DNA of 38,413 bases from Microcaldota archaeon. Its GTDB lineage: Archaea > Micrarchaeota > Micrarchaeia > Anstonellales > Anstonellaceae. The DNA lies in NCBI GenBank assembly GCA_021813025.1, contig JAKAME010000004.1, positions 1-38,413 on the forward strand. The letters run 5' to 3'. Position numbers and translations under genes: made by a program. This document shows, piece after piece, positions 9,274 to 16,463 of the stretch (within the stretch, counting starts at the first letter, position 1; every line of letters starts with the position of its first letter). The notes below the pieces were generated by a model. The model did no database searches. It was not told the DNA's origin and worked only from the letters and a program-made list of their open reading frames with translations.

Positions 9274-9345
9274 GGGCACATGGCGCAACGGTAGCGCGCC
9301 TGCATGGCATGCAGGAGGCTGGGGGTTCGAATCCCCCTGTGTCCA
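9274..9345 (+). tRNA. tRNA-Ala (GGC)
   Basis: Complete cloverleaf of 72 nt without encoded CCA. Acceptor GGGCACA pairs with TGTGTCC and includes a G3-U70 wobble, the hallmark identity pair of tRNA-Ala. D stem GCGC/GCGC with loop AACGGTA. Anticodon stem CCTGC/GCAGG with loop ATGGCAT gives GGC. T arm GGGGG TTCGAAT CCCCC. Discriminator A. A TATA-like gatttatttgc at about 9227-9237 fits its promoter. No intron. Confidence 0.97.
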
Positions 9346-9355
9346 ATCCTGATTT

Positions 9356-10063
9356 TCATTCTGCCGGCTCATCGACCAGCGTGGCAACCCAGAATTCATT
9401 CTCTTCGCGGATTGAAAACAGATTCGGCTGGCTTCCGCCAAGAATTATCCCTTTCTTCGAGTCGTGGGCAAGCATTGTTTTGAAGTGCTGTGCCTTTCCT
9501 GCCTCAATCTCGAGGCCGGCGGATGAGGAGAGGAGGATGTCCGGCCCGTTTTCTGGCGCGGGATAGAAGACGTCCGCGCAGACGCGGTATTCGAAAGCAA
9601 GGCCGGAGGGCGTGGAGGCTTGGAGGAAGCCCCGCTTCTCCCCAATGATTTTGAGGGCTTGCGCATCATGCCTGGCTTTCATCTCCCTAGCGAGTTTGCC
9701 GGCCTTGATGGGGTCGGGCTCCATGTCCATCGCGCAGGCGACCAGCGCATATTTCTCGTATTTGGTCATCTGCAGCTTGGGCTGCGAGGCGGCGCTGCCG
9801 CGCGCAATCAGGTAGCCTGTGTTGGAAACCGCGCCCAAGTTGCTTTCAAACGCGCAGAACGCGAGCGAGAGCCAAGGCTCGCTGGGCAGGATGCGGGAAA
9901 AGAGATGCAGATAGTCCTGCATATGCTCGTGCCGGATGGGAGGCTGCTCAACCTTCAGGGCGGTTTCGCCAAAAAGAATGACTGTCTCAAAGGAGGTTCC
10001 GCCCTTTCCGCTGCGGCTGCGCGCCCAGAGAGCAGCATCCATCGTCTTTTTGTAGATGTCCAT
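9356..10063 (-). CDS. Hypothetical protein, possibly with a non-AUG or extended start
   Basis: At least 235 residues. Soluble-looking, no signal peptide or membrane helix. Central region YEKYALVACAMDMEPDPIKAG is helical, and the C-terminal half has alternating strands (GLEIEAGKAQHF, KGIILGGSQPNLF). No family recognised. The annotated ATG has no ribosome site. The same frame stays open for 37 codons upstream and reads like protein (PVFQVVCPKLEYGDLMDIYK) but holds no ATG, GTG or TTG, while the likely TATA (catttaaata at about 10200-10209) is ~135 bp from the ATG. The true N-terminus is therefore uncertain. Ends 10 bp from tRNA-Ala on the other strand. Confidence 0.7.
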   Translation of the reverse strand: MDIYKKTMDAALWARSRSGKGGTSFETVILFGETALKVEQPPIRHEHMQDYLHLFSRILPSEPWLSLAFCAFESNLGAVSNTGYLIARGSAASQPKLQMTKYEKYALVACAMDMEPDPIKAGKLAREMKARHDAQALKIIGEKRGFLQASTPSGLAFEYRVCADVFYPAPENGPDILLSSSAGLEIEAGKAQHFKTMLAHDSKKGIILGGSQPNLFSIREENEFWVATLVDEPAE

Positions 10064-10263
10064 CAGGTCGCCGTATTCCAGCTTGGGGCAGACTACCTGG
10101 AAAACAGGCCTTATGCCTGCGGCTGGAAGCTTGGATGGGCCGGAGCTGGCTAGGGGGTTGGCATCTGCTCACCGATGCATATATGTGGTAATAAGAGTAT
10201 TTAAATGCACGTGGAGCTTGGAGGGGCGTCGGGCTTGGCGTGGGGCGAAGGCGGCTGGATTCC

Positions 10264-10503
10264 CTAATCTTTTGTGCTGAAGAAGACCGCCATTGCCACA
10301 ACCCACGTGGCGGCGTACATCAGGGCCAAATCATACAGCCCGTTCTGGATGCTGTCCACGACAAGCAGAATCATGCCGATTGCGCTCAGGCCCGCGAACT
10401 CGCGCGAGAGGCCGTCCTGCCCGGCGCGCATGTAGCGGTATTGCACCGCCCAGCCAAGGATGAAGAGCGCGAGGCCGGCTATGGCGATATAGTGCAGGAA
10501 CAT
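10264..10503 (-). CDS. Small membrane protein, three predicted helices
   Basis: 79 residues, almost all membrane: helices at about 3-20 (IAIAGLALFILGWAVQY), 38-53 (LSAIGMILLVVDSI) and 58-75 (LALMYAATWVVAMAVFF), with a charged loop between the first two. A TATA-like gtttaaataat at about 10525-10535 lies ~25-30 bp before the ATG, so the mRNA is probably leaderless. No family recognised. Lies downstream of the VirB2-like gene in the same direction but with its own promoter. Confidence 0.65.
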   Translation of the reverse strand: MFLHYIAIAGLALFILGWAVQYRYMRAGQDGLSREFAGLSAIGMILLVVDSIQNGLYDLALMYAATWVVAMAVFFSTKD

Positions 10504-10580
10504 CTGCCATGAGGCAGGGACGCTAATTATTTAAACGCGCCGCCGGGCGGGGGCAAGCGAAAAAGGGAGGTGCCAAAAAC

Positions 10581-10660
10581 CGCAAGGCTGGGCGGATTGG
10601 CCGAATGCGCAAGACTGGGCTCATTCTCTTTGTCCGAAACCGCAAGGCGGGGCTTGTTCT
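10581..10660. repeat. Three imperfect direct repeats (CGCAAGRCKGGGC...)
   Basis: Units start at about 10581, 10608 and 10641: cgcaaggctgggc, cgcaagactgggctcattctcttt and cgcaaggcggggcttgttctcttt. The last two match over ~24 bases with few differences. They fill the space between the 3' end of the VirB2-like gene and the promoter of the next gene. Function unknown. On the minus (transcribed) strand they are A/G-rich then GC-rich. Confidence 0.6.
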
Positions 10661-10664
10661 CTTT

Positions 10665-11012
10665 TTATCCCCATGTCTGCGTGCCGCAGCTCATCGGCCC
10701 GCCATAGAGGGCCTGCAGGATGGAGGGGACAAGAAGCACGATGACGAGGCACAGCACGGCCCCCACGGCAGCCGCTGCGGCCATGTTGGTTGCGCGGGTG
10801 GAGAATTCGGCGTTGGGAACGAGCTTGCCAGTGCCGTAGAAAACGGCCGCAACCACGACGAGCAGGATGGCGAGGGGCGGAAGGAAGGTCATGAACTGGC
10901 CGCAGACGCTGCTTATGCCCTCCCCGAGGCGCGAGAAGCCGGAGCCTTGGGCAAAGGAGAGGGAAGCGAGGGAGAACAGCAGGACGGCGGCTTGGAAACG
11001 GAAAAGTTGCAT
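10665..11012 (-). CDS. Small secreted/membrane protein, TrbC/VirB2-like architecture
   Basis: 115 residues. Signal peptide at 1-21 (QAAVLLFSLASLSFAQ), then two hydrophobic helices at about 43-62 (LPPLAILLVVVAAVFYG) and 78-101 (MAAAAAVGAVLCLVIVLLVP) separated by a short loop, with a pair of Cys (in SSVCG and MSCG). A signal peptide plus two helices with a short hairpin is the layout of VirB2/TrbC pilins and their archaeal relatives. Assignment rests on architecture, not on a specific motif. No other type IV secretion gene is present, so a role in secretion or pili is only a possibility. Confidence 0.65.
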   Translation of the reverse strand: MQLFRFQAAVLLFSLASLSFAQGSGFSRLGEGISSVCGQFMTFLPPLAILLVVVAAVFYGTGKLVPNAEFSTRATNMAAAAAVGAVLCLVIVLLVPSILQALYGGPMSCGTQTWG

Positions 11013-11068
11013 GGCAAAACCAAGGTTAGAAGAATGGGGAAAAATAAAAAGGGAGGGGGTTTTGGCCC

Positions 11069-11749
11069 CTAGAGGTTCAGGCGCCTGCGGGTGCGGCGGA
11101 TGAGGTCGGACGCGTCCTTCTGCCCGCCCAGTCCGAACGCCAGCCCGAACGCAATCGCCACTCCGTACACGATGCCCTGCATCAGCAGGGTGAAGATTTC
11201 GCGCACGAACGCCATCTGGAAGCCCACCGTCTCCAGCCCCACGACAACGGCCATGAGGATGATGACGACGCGGGAGACCTGCGAGATGGTGTACTGGAGG
11301 TAGAACTTCTTGAGGTCAAGAATCGCCTCGCGCACCCACTCGCCCAGAAGCGCCGCAGCGATGATGAAGAGGGCTACGGCCACCACGCGGGGGGCGAAGA
11401 GCAGCACCTGGTCGAAGAAGCTGGTCAGCGTCTCCATCTGCAGGGCCGCGACGGCAGCCTGCAGGAAGAGCAGGATGACGTACCAGCGGGCCAGCGAGAC
11501 GAGAATAGGCGACACCTGGTTGCCGCCAAGCGCATCCTCAACCTTGAATTTCTTGAAGACAGCCTCGACCTTGAGATGGTCGAGCAGCTTCTGGAGGATG
11601 TGCGAGATTACGGAGGCAAGAACATAGCCGAGCAGGACGTAGATGAGGGCCCAGAGAAGGTTGGGAACGAAGGCGATGCCCTGCACCACCACGTTGTTCA
11701 CACCAATCGAGACCGCATCCGGCAGGGAGGCGACATTGAAATCGACCAT
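11069..11749 (-). CDS. Conserved-TM-helix membrane protein (MscS/CmpX-like)
   Basis: 226 residues with five or so membrane helices: ~27-48, ~83-105, ~117-137, ~157-175 and ~190-210. The repeated pattern of a helix followed by amphipathic LxxxLxxxKVE...VSxxxARWYVILLFLQ, ending in IAFGLAFGLGGQKDA, matches the 'conserved TM helix' family related to MscS channels and CmpX. The GLGGQ(K)A segment parallels the pore-lining end of MscS. There is no large cytoplasmic MscS beta domain, so gating function is inferred. A TATA-like cttataaatt lies at about 11780-11789, ~30 bp before the ATG. Confidence 0.8.
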   Translation of the reverse strand: MVDFNVASLPDAVSIGVNNVVVQGIAFVPNLLWALIYVLLGYVLASVISHILQKLLDHLKVEAVFKKFKVEDALGGNQVSPILVSLARWYVILLFLQAAVAALQMETLTSFFDQVLLFAPRVVAVALFIIAAALLGEWVREAILDLKKFYLQYTISQVSRVVIILMAVVVGLETVGFQMAFVREIFTLLMQGIVYGVAIAFGLAFGLGGQKDASDLIRRTRRRLNL

Positions 11750-11863
11750 AGGCGAATCACCGCATGGGAGGACGAACGGATAATTTATAAGCCTGACGCC
11801 GGCGTTCGGGGTGAAAAAGGGCTTGATGGCTGCAAAGGGGCTTTGGGGGGCTTCCCCGCTCCC

Positions 11864-12754
11864 TCATTTGCGGGCCATATAGAATGCAAGGGTGGAGCGC
11901 TTTTTGCCGGCCGCCTGAACTGATTTCTTCTCGGCGGAGGAAAAGCCGGCCAGACGCAGGGCCGCTTCGGTTTTTTCAGCCATTGCTTTCGGCCACTGCT
12001 CGCCGGGAGCTTTTACAGGATGGTAGAGCAGCAGGCCTCCGGGCTTGAGGACCCGGTGGAAGGAGCGGAAGAACTTGCGGTCGGAGGGGTGGAGGTTGGA
12101 GAAGGTGTGCACTACGGCGTCGAACGAGGATAGGGGGAAGGGAGGGCGGGAGGCGGAAGAGACAAAACGCCGGTTTTTGGGCACAGCCTTCGCGCCCAGA
12201 GCCAGCATTTTTTGGCTGATGTCGAGACAGAAGACATCGAAGCGCCCGCGTGAAACTTTCGCAAAGGTGCAGTCGCCGGCCGAAACATCGAGTATTTTCG
12301 CTTTTGGCGGGCGGCCCGGGGCGGGCGCGCCGGCGCGGTTTTGCAGCGCATTGTCCAGCTCTTTTGCCAGCGCAAGCAATTGCTTGTCTCTTCCCGGCTC
12401 GACGTGGCGGCGGTAGCGCGCGGCGATTGAATCATAGAAGGAGCGCACTGCGCGCTGGCTTGAGCCTGAGCGCAGGTTTGAATAGAGCCCGCCAATCCAG
12501 CGCGAGAGGACAAAACGGCGGCGGCCCATATGCAGATGAATTTTCTTAGGGAGGGCTTTGGTGATGGAAGCTTCGAGGACGAAAAAAGAAGAATTGGAAA
12601 TGGGCGCCAAAACCGCTTCCCGCGCTTTGTATTCCGCCTCTTTTTCTCCCATCTTTTTTCCCGCTTTCAATTTCATCCATTTCTTTCCGTCGTGGAACTG
12701 GACGAATTCGGGCAGGGGCCAGTAGCCGGGGGTGCGGATGAGGAGGGAGGGCAT
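11864..12754 (-). CDS. Class I SAM-dependent methyltransferase with N-terminal extension
   Basis: 296 residues. Residues ~100-296 carry a Rossmann methyltransferase: SFYDSIAARYRRHV lead-in, motif I ILDVSAGDCTF at ~154-164 (Ser-Ala-Gly-Asp instead of the usual GxGxG), acidic post-I FCLDIS at ~175-180, SFDAVVHTFSNLH and VLKPGGLLLYHPV. The first ~95 residues are a separate basic region (GKKWMKLKAGKK, MGRRRFVLSRWIGG) without recognised family. Substrate unknown. It follows speD on the same strand after a pyrimidine-rich spacer. The fold could suggest an aminopropyltransferase, but no spermidine-synthase GGGDG motif is present, so methyl transfer is more likely. Confidence 0.8.
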   Translation of the reverse strand: MPSLLIRTPGYWPLPEFVQFHDGKKWMKLKAGKKMGEKEAEYKAREAVLAPISNSSFFVLEASITKALPKKIHLHMGRRRFVLSRWIGGLYSNLRSGSSQRAVRSFYDSIAARYRRHVEPGRDKQLLALAKELDNALQNRAGAPAPGRPPKAKILDVSAGDCTFAKVSRGRFDVFCLDISQKMLALGAKAVPKNRRFVSSASRPPFPLSSFDAVVHTFSNLHPSDRKFFRSFHRVLKPGGLLLYHPVKAPGEQWPKAMAEKTEAALRLAGFSSAEKKSVQAAGKKRSTLAFYMARK

Positions 12755-12764
12755 GGAACCAGAA

Positions 12765-12897
12765 AGAAGATGAAAATTGAAAAACCGATTGAATGGCTAA
12801 AAAATGAAAATGGAAAAATTGGGAAAAGGAAAAAATTTATTGAAAAATTGAAAATTGAAAAAGGAAAATGGAAAAACTTGAAAAATGGAAAAGAAAC
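12765..12897 (-). terminator. Pyrimidine-rich (on minus strand) tract after speD
   Basis: On the plus strand this is an A/G-rich, low-complexity stretch of repeated gaaaatggaaaaattg-like units; on the minus strand it is T-rich, directly after the speD stop. Several U5-U6 runs fit archaeal transcription termination. It also forms the 5' leader of the downstream methyltransferase, and a weak TATA-like aataaattt lies near 12832-12842. The long ORF read through it on the plus strand is not a gene. Confidence 0.6.
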
Positions 12898-13356
12898 TTA
12901 TTCGGCTTCCTTGGCCGACATGGCCTGCTTCTGCCCGCGCTGCATGGCCATCATCTGCCCGTTGCGCCACATGTCCTTGGGGAAGTGGCGGCCGCGCATG
13001 AAGGAGTTGCGCTCATACGTCTTGGCCTCCAGCTTGGAGACTATGACGTTGGTCGCAGACTCCACGTCAAACTCCTTGCAGGAGAAGATGTCCACCGAAG
13101 CGTAGCCCTTCTCCGGGAAGGTGTGAATCGAGATGTGCGATTCGGCAATCAGGACGATGCCTGAAACGCCCCAGTCCTCCGGCTTGAGGCCTGAGTAGGA
13201 GAAGGTGTAGGGGGGCATGATTTTCGTCATGCCGACAAGGCCGGGCATCTCGTCCAGGAAGCTGGAGACGAAGCCGACGTCTTTGAGTTTCTTCTTGCTG
13301 CAGCCGTACAAATCCAGGGTCAGGTGCGGTCCGAACATCTTTTTCATATCCTCCAT
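12898..13356 (-). CDS. speD: S-adenosylmethionine decarboxylase proenzyme
   Basis: 152 residues. Pyruvoyl enzyme that decarboxylates SAM to supply aminopropyl groups for polyamines. The self-cleavage site is visible as IAE-SHIS (Glu72-Ser73; Ser73 becomes the pyruvoyl group), followed by HTFPE and the catalytic Cys93 in DIFSCKEF. Typical prokaryotic short form, with somewhat longer ends (usual ~115-140). The C-terminus YERNSFMRGRHF is family-like. The start is uncertain: ATGs at residues 1, 4 and 7, with GGAGG lying between the first and second. TATA ttttataaac at about 13411-13421 is ~55 bp upstream. Confidence 0.93.
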   Translation of the reverse strand: MEDMKKMFGPHLTLDLYGCSKKKLKDVGFVSSFLDEMPGLVGMTKIMPPYTFSYSGLKPEDWGVSGIVLIAESHISIHTFPEKGYASVDIFSCKEFDVESATNVIVSKLEAKTYERNSFMRGRHFPKDMWRNGQMMAMQRGQKQAMSAKEAE

Positions 13357-13412
13357 TTGGCAAAAACGGCCGCTCTTTTTGGCGCCGTCGTAGGGGGTTG
13401 CGCATGGCTATG

Positions 13413-13420
13413 TTTATAAA
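13413..13420. promoter_or_regulatory. Palindromic TATA box, speD and possibly divergent transcript
   Basis: TTTATAAA is self-complementary, so it can drive speD leftward and also a rightward transcript into the structured region at 13440-13654. The distance to the speD ATG implies a 5' leader of roughly 30 nt. Confidence 0.55.
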
Positions 13421-13439
13421 ACATTCGCAAGACTGGCCA

Positions 13440-13654
13440 TATTAGGGGTGATTATAGCGCCTTTTAGCCAATTAGAAGCCCTAATAAACGATTTAGGAAA
13501 TAAAGGGAGCGTATTAGCCGTTTTGGTCGAATTAAAGCGGCTAATAGCTTGATTTGTCAAAAACGCCTCTGTATTCCTTCATTTTTCCCGATTTGGCTGG
13601 ATTATAGGGGTCTTTATCCCGTGCCGAGGGCTATTAACGAGGGGAAATCGGCAC
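13440..13654. other. Noncoding region with three inverted repeats
   Basis: No ORF here looks real. Three perfect inverted repeats are seen: TATTAGGG/CCCTAATA (13440-13447, 13479-13486), TATTAGCCG/CGGCTAATA (13512-13520, 13538-13546) and GTGCCGA/TCGGCAC (13621-13627, 13648-13654). The words TTAG, TAGCC and CTAATA recur. On the plus strand the region is followed by a very T-rich tract. It could hold protein-binding sites for speD control or a small RNA transcribed rightward. No known RNA family was recognised. Confidence 0.45.
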
Positions 13655-13689
13655 ACGACGAAGAGGGAAAATGAGTGGTGGGAAAAAAA

Positions 13690-13856
13690 TGGGGCAGGAA
13701 ATCATCCCGATTTTTTTGATTTTTATTTATTTTTTGATTTTTCTTTGTTTTTTTGTTTTTCTTTTTTCCTGCCGGTTTTTTTGTTTTTCATTTATTTTTT
13801 CTTTTTTCCGGGTCGTTTTTCGTTTTTTATTTGTTTTTTTCGGGTTTTTTCTTCAA
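13690..13856 (+). terminator. Long T-rich low-complexity tract (plus strand)
   Basis: About 165 bases dominated by T4-T8 runs with scattered G and C. As a plus-strand signal it would terminate rightward transcripts strongly. As the minus-strand 3' end of pop5 it is A/G-rich and not a terminator. The track ORFs across it are Phe/Leu artefacts of the T runs. Its left end abuts the structured noncoding region. Confidence 0.5.
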
Positions 13857-14159
13857 ATGCGAAACCGTGCCCGAGATTCTCATGCTCTCGAAATGCGCGG
13901 GCTGCTCGGCAATGCGGGATATGAGCGCCATGCTGGCGGCGAGGCGCCGCTCCTGCCCGCGCCGCATACGCATGATGAGCGCGCCTGTTTTCTCGTCAAA
14001 TGAAATCACGGATGCCTGCGTCTGCGCAAGGCCCTCCACGCCGATTTGCCAGGTCAGCGCGCGCATGAGCTCGGACGAGAAGCGCTGGGTCGGCATTGGT
14101 TGGGTTAGGTGCGCGCGAAGCAGAAGATAGCGCCAGTCGGGAGCAAGGGTGGATTTCAT
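13827..14159 (-). CDS. rnp2: RNase P protein component 2 (Pop5)
   Basis: 110 residues. Protein subunit that works with Rpp30 in archaeal RNase P, which trims tRNA 5' leaders. Family features: DWRYLLLRAHL at 8-18, L..ALTWQIGVEGLAQT in the middle, and the strand ALIMRMRRGQERRLAASMALISRI corresponding to the IIRCRR...v..al..I block. The C-terminal HLKKKPEKNK tail is encoded by the start of the A-rich (minus strand) tract. Starts 6 bp after the rnp3 stop, so translation is probably coupled. Assignment supported by both motif pattern and neighbourhood. Confidence 0.87.
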   Translation of the reverse strand: MKSTLAPDWRYLLLRAHLTQPMPTQRFSSELMRALTWQIGVEGLAQTQASVISFDEKTGALIMRMRRGQERRLAASMALISRIAEQPAHFESMRISGTVSHLKKKPEKNK

Positions 14160-14165
14160 GAAGAT

Positions 14166-14636
14166 TCAGCTCTCATGCAGCGGGGCTTGGAGGGCTGCGA
14201 GCACGACGCCCGCATCCAGGCCAAGCCTCTCGCCTATGCATGCAAGTTCCAGCGGATTTCTTAATTCCATCTCATTTCTCGCCATGCTGGCCAGCCTCAC
14301 CTTTCCCCCGAAATGGCGCACCATCTCTATCATGTGCGCCGTGCGCGCGAGGCGCCTGGCCATTTCGCCGGGAGGAAGTGGCAGGAAATCCGACACTCCC
14401 ACCACCATCACCGCCCCCTGCTCTTTGAACAGGCGCGCCAAGCCAACGTCGGTTGGCCAGATTTGCATGTGGATGAGCTTGGCGCGCTTGGCCATTATGC
14501 GGGCGCGCTCGACATCGGGAACAGAGGAGAAAAGAGAGGGGGAAAGAGAGCGGACATCAATAATGGAAAGAGGGCTCTCCCCGGCCTTCGGCTCCCCGAA
14601 ATCGGCCGGCGCTGAAAAACGCACCAAATCAAGCAT
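14166..14636 (-). CDS. rnp3: RNase P protein component 3 (Rpp30), short form
   Basis: 156 residues, shorter than the usual ~200-240. RNase P subunit and partner of Pop5. The C-terminal two thirds align in pattern with Rpp30: RAKLIHMQ... EQGAVMVVGVSDFL, then RRLARTAHMIEMVRHFGGKVRLASMARNEMELRNPLELACIGERLGLD, where the SSA-x-xxx-xxRxPxDLxxLxxxxGM block is clear. The N-terminal part of the TIM-like barrel appears reduced. Order L15e-Rpp30-Pop5 is the archaeal superoperon order. An 83 bp pyrimidine-rich gap precedes it. Confidence 0.88.
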   Translation of the reverse strand: MLDLVRFSAPADFGEPKAGESPLSIIDVRSLSPSLFSSVPDVERARIMAKRAKLIHMQIWPTDVGLARLFKEQGAVMVVGVSDFLPLPPGEMARRLARTAHMIEMVRHFGGKVRLASMARNEMELRNPLELACIGERLGLDAGVVLAALQAPLHES

Positions 14637-14682
14637 AAAACCAACTGGAAAGGGGAAAAATTAAGAAAAGAGGGGAAAGAAA

Positions 14683-14700
14683 TTTGGGAAAAATCCCAAA
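14683..14700 (-). terminator. Hairpin with T runs after the L15e gene
   Basis: TTTGGGA/TCCCAAA (7 bp, 4-base loop) within a pyrimidine-rich minus-strand stretch with several T runs directly after the L15e stop. It probably causes partial termination before rnp3-rnp2. Confidence 0.45.
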
Positions 14701-14719
14701 ATTGGAAAAAAGAATTCTC

Positions 14720-15232
14720 CTACCTCGTCTTCTCCGAGCCGATGCCCTTGGAATAGAGCCCGCGGCCGCGGCGGCCGGACGAGGTCAGGCCGCGGAACGC
14801 GCGGCCCTTGCCCAAGCAGCCGTTGAACGCCTCTGGCTCGACAAGGATTATTTCGAAGTATTTGTACTGGCCGTCCGAGCCGACGAAATAGGAATTGAGC
14901 ACTTCGAGGTTCATATAGCGGCGCGCGGCGCGCTCCTCGGCGATGTGCTGCAGGCTTTTGCCCGGCTGCACGTAGGCGTAGTTCTTGCCCGGCTTGCGGC
15001 CGCCCCACGGGTGCGGGCGCTTGCGCATGCCCCTGCCCACGCGCACGCGCACGATGCACCAGCCCTGCTTGGCCTTGTAGCCAAGAGTGCGGGCGCGCGC
15101 GAGGTTGGTGGGCCTCTCGGCGCGCACGATTGCGCCCTCCTGCCTCCATTTCGAGAGGCGCGCGCGGTAGATGGCCGCGCGCTCGTGGTATTCGGCCTGG
15201 AAGGTCTTCTGGATGTAGCTGTACATTCCCAT
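14720..15232 (-). CDS. rpl15e: 50S ribosomal protein L15e
   Basis: 170 residues, slightly shorter than the usual ~190. Archaeal/eukaryotic large-subunit protein. Recognised from [65 protein letters not shown] and [21 protein letters not shown]. Highly basic. AGGTGAG ahead of the ATG gives a good ribosome site, and TATA-like tttattaaatt lies near 15335-15345. First gene of the L15e-rnp3-rnp2 group. Confidence 0.97.
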   Translation of the reverse strand: MGMYSYIQKTFQAEYHERAAIYRARLSKWRQEGAIVRAERPTNLARARTLGYKAKQGWCIVRVRVGRGMRKRPHPWGGRKPGKNYAYVQPGKSLQHIAEERAARRYMNLEVLNSYFVGSDGQYKYFEIILVEPEAFNGCLGKGRAFRGLTSSGRRGRGLYSKGIGSEKTR

Positions 15233-15376
15233 GGTGTCTCACCTGTGTATTGTTGTTTGAAGCGCTGAAGGCTTCCCGCCTATTCGGGATACGGCTCCCA
15301 CATCTTGGCGGATTGCACAATGAGTGGGGAGGGGAATTTAATAAAGATGCTGTCGTCGGCCAGAATGTCTTTTTTC

Positions 15377-16321
15377 TCAAAGCGAGCAATACAATCTCTG
15401 CATTGAGTGCGAAACACCATGCTCACTCACCGTGCGCTCGCCGCCGTCGATGAGCAGGTGCACGCGCGAATCCGTGGAGCGGGTCTCGAAGCGCGCGGAA
15501 AACGAGCAGGCGCGCGAGCGCAGGCGCCCGACGAGGGAAACCGAATTCTCGCCAAGAAGCTTCTCAAGCGCGCCGGCGTGCGCGTCGTCCAGAGCCCATT
15601 CGGCCACGCGGCCCGTATGCTCGGAGCGCAGCTGCACGGTTTCGCCGTCGGCATAAATACGCCCGGCCATCTGCTGGCAGAAGAACTCGCGCATCTCGTC
15701 ATAGGCCTGCTCGCGCGCAGCTTCGGCCTGATGGCGCATGAGATCCTGCTGGCGGGCCAGCACGTGGGCCTTGGCTGACGACATGGCGGAATGGATGCGG
15801 GTGAGGTGGGCATGCAGCGGATGGGAGAGGTGCGCGCTGCCGCGCACGCGCCCGTGCAGCGCCTTCAGGCGGCGCTGGGAGAGCGAGAGGCGGGCGCGCA
15901 GGGAAGCTTCCGTCTTGGAGCGCCTGGCTTTCGGCAGGTGGGGCAGGCTGAGCGATTCGAGGTCGGCGCGGGCAGAGCGCAGGCTGGAGTGAAGGGATTC
16001 CATTTCTGACGCGAGAGCGTCCTGCTCTGAGGCGATGAGGGCGTCCGGCAGGGCGGCCATGAGATGCTCGCTGCGCAGGGTGAGGTGGTCAATGAGGGCC
16101 ATTTTCGAGGCTGCGGAGTGCGGGTCGGCGGAGTGGAGGTCGGCTGCCAGCTGCGCGGCGGAGGCTGCCAGCTCGGAGGCAGCCATGCTGACTTCCTGCG
16201 GGTGCGCGCTTTTTGAGAGGCGGGCGGCCAGCTCTTCAAGTAGGCTGCCCAGCTCCTGCTCAATGCGGTCGGCCTGCCGCGCCCATCCGGCATAATCCGG
16301 CCCGCCTGATGCCGTCGCCAT
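15377..16321 (-). CDS. Ala/Ser-rich alpha-helical hypothetical protein
   Basis: 314 residues from ATG 16321; the track start is a GTG two codons earlier. A TATA-like ctttaaatag at about 16345-16354 gives a leaderless mRNA. Residues ~10-225 are long helices rich in Ala, Ser, Leu, Arg and Glu with heptad spacing, so a coiled coil is likely. The last ~90 residues switch to strands (GRIYADGETVQLRSE, NSVSLVGRLRSRACSFSARF, DSRVHLLIDGG). No signal or membrane helix. No family recognised. First of the group of large unknown genes around rtcB. Confidence 0.7.
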   Translation of the reverse strand: MATASGGPDYAGWARQADRIEQELGSLLEELAARLSKSAHPQEVSMAASELAASAAQLAADLHSADPHSAASKMALIDHLTLRSEHLMAALPDALIASEQDALASEMESLHSSLRSARADLESLSLPHLPKARRSKTEASLRARLSLSQRRLKALHGRVRGSAHLSHPLHAHLTRIHSAMSSAKAHVLARQQDLMRHQAEAAREQAYDEMREFFCQQMAGRIYADGETVQLRSEHTGRVAEWALDDAHAGALEKLLGENSVSLVGRLRSRACSFSARFETRSTDSRVHLLIDGGERTVSEHGVSHSMQRLYCSL

Positions 16322-16463
16322 ACACACAGGCGTAGGGATGGGAACTATTTAAAGCTGAGTCGGGGGCGCACGGGAGAAAAAAGAGGGAAAGAATATGGGG
16401 AAAAGAAAAGTTGGCGGCCTACCAGCGGGAGGATGGGCGGGGAGGTGGCTGCAGACGCCCCGT

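Noticed and set aside
12530-13164. Plus-strand ORFs rich in Lys/Glu antisense to speD
   Set aside because: They arise from the purine-rich tract and antisense of speD; no family features.
13671-14130. Plus-strand ORFs of Phe/Leu-rich protein over the T-rich tract
   Set aside because: Composition is the translation of T runs; no start signals; they overlap pop5 on the other strand.
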